DNA from: Thermoguttaceae bacterium
GTDB taxonomy: Bacteria; Planctomycetota; Planctomycetia; Pirellulales; Thermoguttaceae
Assembly: GCA_017939795.1 (NCBI GenBank)
Contig: JAGBAA010000061.1
Span: forward strand, 1-34,898
Length of the DNA stretch: 34,898 nt
Reading direction: 5' to 3'
The position numbers and the translations under genes were made by a program. The notes under the pieces were generated by a model, which saw only the letters and a program-made list of their open reading frames with translations, did not search any database and was not told where the DNA came from. Shown piece by piece: positions 30,409 through 34,898 of the stretch. The number at the start of each line of letters is the position of its first letter. The stretch's first letter is position 1.

Positions 30409-31635
30409 ATGTGTGCGTTTTTGCCGGTTTTGGCGATCGGAGTTTTTCTGCTTCTGGCGTTCGGTCTGTCGGAAAATCGGAAGGCTGTTCGTTGGAAGGC
30501 GGTCGGTTCCTGCTTTCTCGCAGTCGTTCTTCTTGCGGTCTTTTTCATCCGGACGCCGTGGGGGGTGAAAGTTCAGGAAAAAAGCGGCGTCGGGATCACG
30601 CTGCTCGTGGAGTGTGCCGACGTCGGAACGCGCTCTCTCTTTCATTCCGAGCTGATCAGCGGACAGTATGCATGTGCCGCATTTTCGGTCCTTCCGTCGA
30701 TCATTTTCATTGGAGGGCTGACGGCGATCCTCTTTCATTTGGGGATCCTTCAGTTTCTTATTCGCCTTCTGGCCGCAGTCGTGACGCGGGTTGCCGGGAT
30801 CACGGGGGCGGAGGCTCTCATCGCGGCAGCCAACATTTTCCTCGGAATGGTCGAAGCCCCGTTTCTCGTTCGGCCGTACCTCGCAAAATTCACCCGCTCG
30901 GAGCTTTTCTGCATGATGACGTGCGGAATGGCCACGATCGCCGGGGGAGTCATGGTCGCGTATGCCTCGATGCTCCAGAAAGCCGGAACTCCGCCGGGAC
31001 ATCTCGTCATTGCGTCGATCCTGTTTGTCTTTTCGTCCGTCATCCTTGCGAAAATCATGGTTCCGGAGACCGAAGAGACGCAGTTCACCGGTCAGCTTGA
31101 GAAGATCCCCCGCCAGGATGTGAACTGTTTGGACGCTGCGTGCCGCGGTGCGTCGGAAGGTACGATGATCGCACTGCACGTGCTTGGGATGCTTATCGCA
31201 TTCGCGGCTCTGGTCGCTTTTGCGAATGTGCTGCTCGGGTGTTTCGGCGAGGTCGGCGGCTCGGAACTGACACTTCAGCGCATCTTCGCGTGGATCTTCT
31301 CTCCCATCGCGTTCCTGCTCGGGATCCCGTGGTCCGAATGTGGTTTCGCCGGCCGGCTTCTGGGAGAGAAGATCGTTCTGAATGAGTTCATCGCGTACAT
31401 GGACATGACGTCGGCAGAGAACCTGACGGCCCTGAGTGACCGGTCGCGGATCATTTTGACGTACGCACTGTGCGGATTCGCGAACCTCGGCTCGCTCGCC
31501 ATCATGATCGGGGGCATCAGTACGCTGGTTCCCGAACGCCGCAGCGAAATGGCCCGCCTCGCCTTCCGCTCCCTCCTCGCCGGCACCCTCGCCATCCTCA
31601 CCAACGCCGCGCTCGTCTCCCTCCTGTCGGCATGA
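30409..31635 (+). CDS. nupC: concentrative nucleoside transporter, NupC family
   Basis: A 408-residue inner-membrane protein. The ATG at 30409 has GAGG 6 bases upstream and starts the first helix; the frame further upstream is not coding. About nine to ten hydrophobic segments. CNT hallmarks: 'VLPSIIFIGGLTAILFHLG', 'GMVEAPFLVRPYL' (Glu-Ala-Pro, nucleoside binding), 'TRSELFCMMTCGMATIAGGV', 'GEKIVLNEFIAY' (Asn-Glu-Phe) and 'YALCGFANLGSL'. It imports nucleosides with Na+ or H+. Single gene between a possible promoter and a strong terminator. It belongs to the core genome and marks the right border of the phage-derived array. Confidence 0.93.
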   Translation: MCAFLPVLAIGVFLLLAFGLSENRKAVRWKAVGSCFLAVVLLAVFFIRTPWGVKVQEKSGVGITLLVECADVGTRSLFHSELISGQYACAAFSVLPSIIFIGGLTAILFHLGILQFLIRLLAAVVTRVAGITGAEALIAAANIFLGMVEAPFLVRPYLAKFTRSELFCMMTCGMATIAGGVMVAYASMLQKAGTPPGHLVIASILFVFSSVILAKIMVPETEETQFTGQLEKIPRQDVNCLDAACRGASEGTMIALHVLGMLIAFAALVAFANVLLGCFGEVGGSELTLQRIFAWIFSPIAFLLGIPWSECGFAGRLLGEKIVLNEFIAYMDMTSAENLTALSDRSRIILTYALCGFANLGSLAIMIGGISTLVPERRSEMARLAFRSLLAGTLAILTNAALVSLLSA

Positions 31636-31644
31636 AAGAAGACA

Positions 31645-31690
31645 TCCCCGCCGGCAAGCCGCATAAACTTGCTGGCGGGGACTGGTTTTG
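31645..31690 (+). terminator. terminator of the nucleoside transporter gene
   Basis: A 14-bp stem with one G-T pair (31645-31658 with 31668-31681, core CCCCGCC/GGCGGGG), 9-base loop, then CTGGTTTTG. It sits between convergent genes. Confidence 0.8.
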
Positions 31691-31702
31691 CTTCTCAATT
31701 CC

Positions 31703-32863
31703 TTAATTTATGATCGATCTTGTCGTTGAGATCTTTTCATCAGCATACCTTACCACATCCTTAATAACGAGTTTCTGTATCGCGCTGATGAAGTCCTGCA
31801 TCAAGGTATAATCAGGCTGACCGTTATGGACCGGGAGAAAGATTTTCTCTTTCTGTACTCTATCCCACGTTGCTTTGAATTCATAAGAGAATTTCTGTTT
31901 AATTGATTTATGGATCGAAGCCGCATTGAAAAACAAACTTAAACGAGTTTCTTCGTGAGCTTTTGCCTTTATAAGGTATGCGTCCCAAAGAACACCTGTA
32001 CGTTGCGGTTGAGGATAAACATCGCCAGTCGCAATAGCTCCATTCTGAATGATATCTATCGTCATTTCGGCAGAATCAAAAATGTCGTCATTCCCGTAGA
32101 ACATAATGCCGTTATCACCATGTTTTGCGTTCACGACCGGAAGTGGAAATTCTGCGGAAGGTTCACTTCTGGTATCCTTGCGTTTGTCGAACTTTTTGTT
32201 GTTAAGCTCGACTTTAGAATACAAATCTCCGATTTTGAATTCTTGCCATTCCATTCTTTCAAACGCAAGAAGTGCGGCTTCTTCGTTTGCTGTAAGCGTA
32301 GTGTCGGCAAGTCCGCTTACTGTCAGATAAGCGGAAAGTTCGCGTACACGCTCCTCTTCGAGTTCGCGTATAAACGATTCCATGAAATCAAAATCGATTT
32401 CGCCATCTTCATTAACAGGAAGGAAAATAAAATCATCTTTGATTTTTTTATGGCTTATACTATTTCCCCAAGTATATTTATGGCCTAAACATTTTGTAAT
32501 ACATGATATAATAAAGACTTGTATTGATTTTATCCGCTTTTGATGATTTTTCAGATACAATGTGAGATTATGACTATCATTTGAATAGAAGTCTTCTTTC
32601 TGATAGCTGACGACAAATGTTTTCCCTCCAATAAAAATACAATTCCCCTCTTCAAGAAGATTTTCATCGTAAGAAATATAGGAAGAAACCCCATTATTTT
32701 CTGCACTTGCACAAAGGTATGGAATAGTTCCACTGCCAGCTATAATATCTGTTGAAAGGATGTTGCGAGTATTTCGAACATTAAAAATTTCCAGAATCCT
32801 GAATTCGCCCCACTTGACTGTTTTGAGTTTTTCGTCAAGTGGGGAAATCATTTTCCCAGGCAT
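31703..32863 (-). CDS. restriction-modification specificity subunit (HsdS/BcgIB-like)
   Basis: A 386-residue S subunit with two target-recognition halves. Half 1: 'VKWGEFRILEIFNV' to ~165, then the spacer helix 'FMESFIRELEEERVREL'. Half 2: 'MEWQEFKIGDLYSKV' (~205) to ~345, then 'LMQDFISAIQKLVIKDVV'. The internal repeat of a Trp-x-x-Phe-x-Ile-x-x-(Ile/Leu)-(Phe/Tyr) start and a conserved helix is the normal S-subunit plan and predicts a bipartite DNA target. The ATG at 32863 overlaps the end of the upstream methyltransferase gene by 16 bases, so translation is probably coupled. AT-rich compared with the core genes, suggesting transfer. The recognised sequence cannot be read from the protein. 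Confidence 0.88.
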   Translation of the reverse strand: MPGKMISPLDEKLKTVKWGEFRILEIFNVRNTRNILSTDIIAGSGTIPYLCASAENNGVSSYISYDENLLEEGNCIFIGGKTFVVSYQKEDFYSNDSHNLTLYLKNHQKRIKSIQVFIISCITKCLGHKYTWGNSISHKKIKDDFIFLPVNEDGEIDFDFMESFIRELEEERVRELSAYLTVSGLADTTLTANEEAALLAFERMEWQEFKIGDLYSKVELNNKKFDKRKDTRSEPSAEFPLPVVNAKHGDNGIMFYGNDDIFDSAEMTIDIIQNGAIATGDVYPQPQRTGVLWDAYLIKAKAHEETRLSLFFNAASIHKSIKQKFSYEFKATWDRVQKEKIFLPVHNGQPDYTLMQDFISAIQKLVIKDVVRYADEKISTTRSIIN

Positions 32864-34898
32864 TCATCTCCTTTTGTCTGATTTTTCAAAAGAGTGCTTA
32901 CTTCCCATGCCAGATAGTCGGCCACGGTTTTCTTGAAGTCCGCGAGTGTTGGTCTGGTATCGACTGGTGCACTCTGGTTCCAGTCCGCGCCGTTTTCCGG
33001 GTCGATCGTGCTCTCGTAATACTCATTTTCTGTAAAGATTTTGAGTTTCGATCTTCCGAACCGTACCAGATCTGCGACTTCGGCATAGCGTTCTTTTGCC
33101 CGATCCGTGTCGCGCAAGTTACAGCTTGCTTTCTTTCGGTTAGTTCGTGTGTAACCGTCATTGGAAAAGTCAATGAATTTGACGATCTCATCTTTGTGAT
33201 GCGGCTCGCCGACACGGAAAACATATACATTGGTCTGAACGCTCGATTTTCCAACGAACAGATCGATCGGCATTTTGATACTTGCCAAAAGTGTAGAGTG
33301 CTGCAGGATGTTTTTATTGTATTCGACCGCTTTTCCGCTTCCTGCGCTGTTCTGGATAATTACGGCGGCATATCCGCTGCTCATCATGGAAAGAGCCTTT
33401 TTGACGAAAACCATGCCATTTCCCTTCGCGGAATACGGCGGATTCAAAACAAACGCGGTCGCGGGGAATTTTTCGTCTGTACGTACGAAACCGTAGTTTC
33501 CATTAAAATCATTGAGAGAGTTTCTATTCAAAATATTACTGCTCCCGTCTCCCATCAGGATCATATTGAGGACTGCGAGCATATAAATTTGCGGCAGGAT
33601 CTCAAGCCCTAAAAGCTGGTTTGCCTTGATATAGGCCTCTTTTTTCTTGTATTCATCAGGACTTTTTATCCTGGCTTTTGCGTCGTCAAGCATGATATTC
33701 ATCGCCGCGACCAGAAGACCGGCTGAACCTGTCGCAAAGTCCCATACGTAGCTGTCCTTGTCCACGCGGGCAAGGCGGGCTAAAAAGGCGGCAACGTAAC
33801 TTGGTGTTAAGACAACATCGTTCATTTTGTCCTGAGTGAAGCCCAGCCAGTTGTACATTTCATTAAAAAGTCTTCCTGTAAAATCGGTGGTAAGTCCGAT
33901 TTTGTAGTAAAGCCCCAAATCGTCGATGACCTTGCAGAAAACCCTTTTCAGCTGGGATTCTCCGTTGATGGGTTTGTTAATATTTTCATTTGTCAAAAGA
34001 CTTTCTGAAAAATTTTGAATAATAAGATCCTTTTTATCTTCGGGAACCTGCTTTTCCGTTAAGAACGTTCTGATCTTATTGAGCATAATGTCCCCGTCCC
34101 GTTCCCCTTTGCCTGTATAACTCTTTAGATCCTGCTTTTCGAGAGGAGCAACTTTGCCTTTGATCCCAAGATTTGCAATGATGGAGGCGGCGACAAGATA
34201 GACCCTTGCGGCTTCCGAAAGACCTTTCTCGTCTTTATAAATGTCGTTGTTGAGTTTTACGAGACTTGCATTGATTTCCTGCTCGCGTTTTTCAATACTT
34301 TGATTCTTCTCTTCTTCTGTCAGATTCAGTGCTCGGACTTGCGCGATGAAGGCATCAAAGTTTTCTTTTTTCAGGAAAGACAGGTCTTCAAATTGGGCGA
34401 CTTCCTGCCCGTAACCGTAGTTTTGACTCGAAACATAGTAAACGCCGATCGAATGCCGAAGTTTCCCGGTCTCATCTTTGTAACCGGTCACACCGATCGC
34501 GATGATGTCGGTATAATCAGTATAATGCAAAAGTGCGTTTGCGTAGTGAACTGCTCCATTGACAGCGTAATTGTTGATACTTTGAAAATCGTCGGTATTG
34601 TCCGATTTTTTAATGGATACCTTGCCGGTTGCATCCCGCTTGACAAGACGGTCACGGTAGCCTTTATATTCAATGAGAATAGGGTAATATCTTAATTCAG
34701 AATCCTGCAGAAGCAGTTTGCAGTCCGGACGATTACCGCCGTTCCCGCCCTGTTTGGAGCTGTATTCTTCTAAAGCCCTGTCGATAGATGGATTAAGACT
34801 CTCTTGTTCCAGTTTGTAGTCAAGGCGATATGATCGAAGCCATCCGTTTATAAGATCCGCGATGTTCGGCTCCACGGATTTCGGGTTTCGGGTGTCGG
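32848..34898 (-). CDS. fused nuclease-adenine methyltransferase (BcgIA-like), 5' end possibly outside the window
   Basis: At least 675 residues. A GTG at 34875 is possible, but the frame stays open to the window edge and no ribosome-binding site precedes it. Residues ~25-75 carry a PD-(D/E)xK nuclease pattern: Asp51 (RPDCKLLL) then Glu69-Tyr-Lys71 (ILIEYKG). A helical domain (~180-330) leads to the N6-adenine methyltransferase: motif I 'FATGSAGLLVAAMN' (~380) and motif IV Asn-Pro-Pro-Tyr (~478). Nuclease and methylase in one chain plus a separate S subunit is the BcgI plan (Type IIB/IIG; BcgI A is ~640 residues). No ATP-dependent translocase (HsdR) is present or needed. The protein would both protect host DNA and cut unmodified DNA. 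Confidence 0.85.
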   Translation of the reverse strand, partial: DTRNPKSVEPNIADLINGWLRSYRLDYKLEQESLNPSIDRALEEYSSKQGGNGGNRPDCKLLLQDSELRYYPILIEYKGYRDRLVKRDATGKVSIKKSDNTDDFQSINNYAVNGAVHYANALLHYTDYTDIIAIGVTGYKDETGKLRHSIGVYYVSSQNYGYGQEVAQFEDLSFLKKENFDAFIAQVRALNLTEEEKNQSIEKREQEINASLVKLNNDIYKDEKGLSEAARVYLVAASIIANLGIKGKVAPLEKQDLKSYTGKGERDGDIMLNKIRTFLTEKQVPEDKKDLIIQNFSESLLTNENINKPINGESQLKRVFCKVIDDLGLYYKIGLTTDFTGRLFNEMYNWLGFTQDKMNDVVLTPSYVAAFLARLARVDKDSYVWDFATGSAGLLVAAMNIMLDDAKARIKSPDEYKKKEAYIKANQLLGLEILPQIYMLAVLNMILMGDGSSNILNRNSLNDFNGNYGFVRTDEKFPATAFVLNPPYSAKGNGMVFVKKALSMMSSGYAAVIIQNSAGSGKAVEYNKNILQHSTLLASIKMPIDLFVGKSSVQTNVYVFRVGEPHHKDEIVKFIDFSNDGYTRTNRKKASCNLRDTDRAKERYAEVADLVRFGRSKLKIFTENEYYESTIDPENGADWNQSAPVDTRPTLADFKKTVADYLAWEVSTLLKNQTKGDECLGK

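Noticed and set aside
30087..31100. 337-codon plus-strand frame starting with a tape-measure-like N-terminus
   Set aside because: Only the first ~21 codons are phage-like. The rest runs out of frame through the nupC promoter and coding region, so it is a fusion artefact.
30328..31698. 456-codon open frame on the minus strand
   Set aside because: Antisense to the clear NupC gene; Arg/Asp/Gln-rich with no hydrophobic core. A codon-bias shadow.

Overview
The window looks like chromosomal DNA of a Planctomycetota bacterium. The strongest marker is a DUF1559 pseudopilin-like protein (11155-12153) with a prepilin-type N-terminus and a C-terminal H-x9-D-G motif, a family hugely expanded in that phylum. 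Two very large exported proteins with LamG, beta-strand repeat, PA14 and PEP-CTERM sorting segments, plus a futalosine-pathway menaquinone gene (mqnE), fit the same assignment. Closer placement (for example Pirellulales-like, gut-associated) is only a guess.

Layout. 1-4768 (+): the 3' part of a Sel1-repeat protein, a terminator, then an exported LamG/parallel beta-helix protein. 5001-12300 (+): a promoter, two tandem paralogous PEP-CTERM surface proteins and the DUF1559 gene, closed by a strong hairpin. 12369-20153 (-): a housekeeping block, read from right to left as rimI-like acetyltransferase, exported M14 carboxypeptidase, rsmG with unusual tails, ribD, a homocysteine S-methyltransferase, maf and mqnE. 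20504-27697 (+): monocistronic-looking genes, most with a recognisable promoter of the TTGAAA-N16/17-TAtAAT kind: Tat-exported metallophosphoesterase, acidic membrane protein, exported EEP-family phosphatase, exported GH30-like glycosidase, and purB.

27766-30150 is an accessory region unlike the rest. A 120-bp tandem repeat with conserved inverted repeats is followed by a three-unit array. Each unit is built from debris of the same phage tail module: the 3' end of a tail-assembly-chaperone-like gene and/or the first ~20-40 codons of a tape-measure-like gene, both on +. Between them, on the opposite strand, sits an intact small membrane-protein gene with its own ribosome-binding site and, in two of three cases, a near-consensus promoter. 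The three membrane proteins share an N-terminal His-Asp-(Tyr/Cys)-x-Pro motif but diverge afterwards. The phage genes are broken and the membrane-protein genes are not. This is the arrangement expected of phage 'moron' genes (known example: the HK97 gp15 superinfection-exclusion protein) kept as a cassette array after loss of the phage. It is the best candidate here for an undescribed system.

30409-31635 (+) encodes a NupC-type nucleoside transporter. 31703 to the right edge (-) encodes a two-gene restriction-modification system in which nuclease and adenine methyltransferase are fused in one protein, followed by an overlapping specificity subunit (BcgI-like, Type IIB/IIG architecture). The right end therefore puts a restriction system close to the presumed exclusion cassettes. 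No rRNA, tRNA, CRISPR array, integrase or transposase was recognised.
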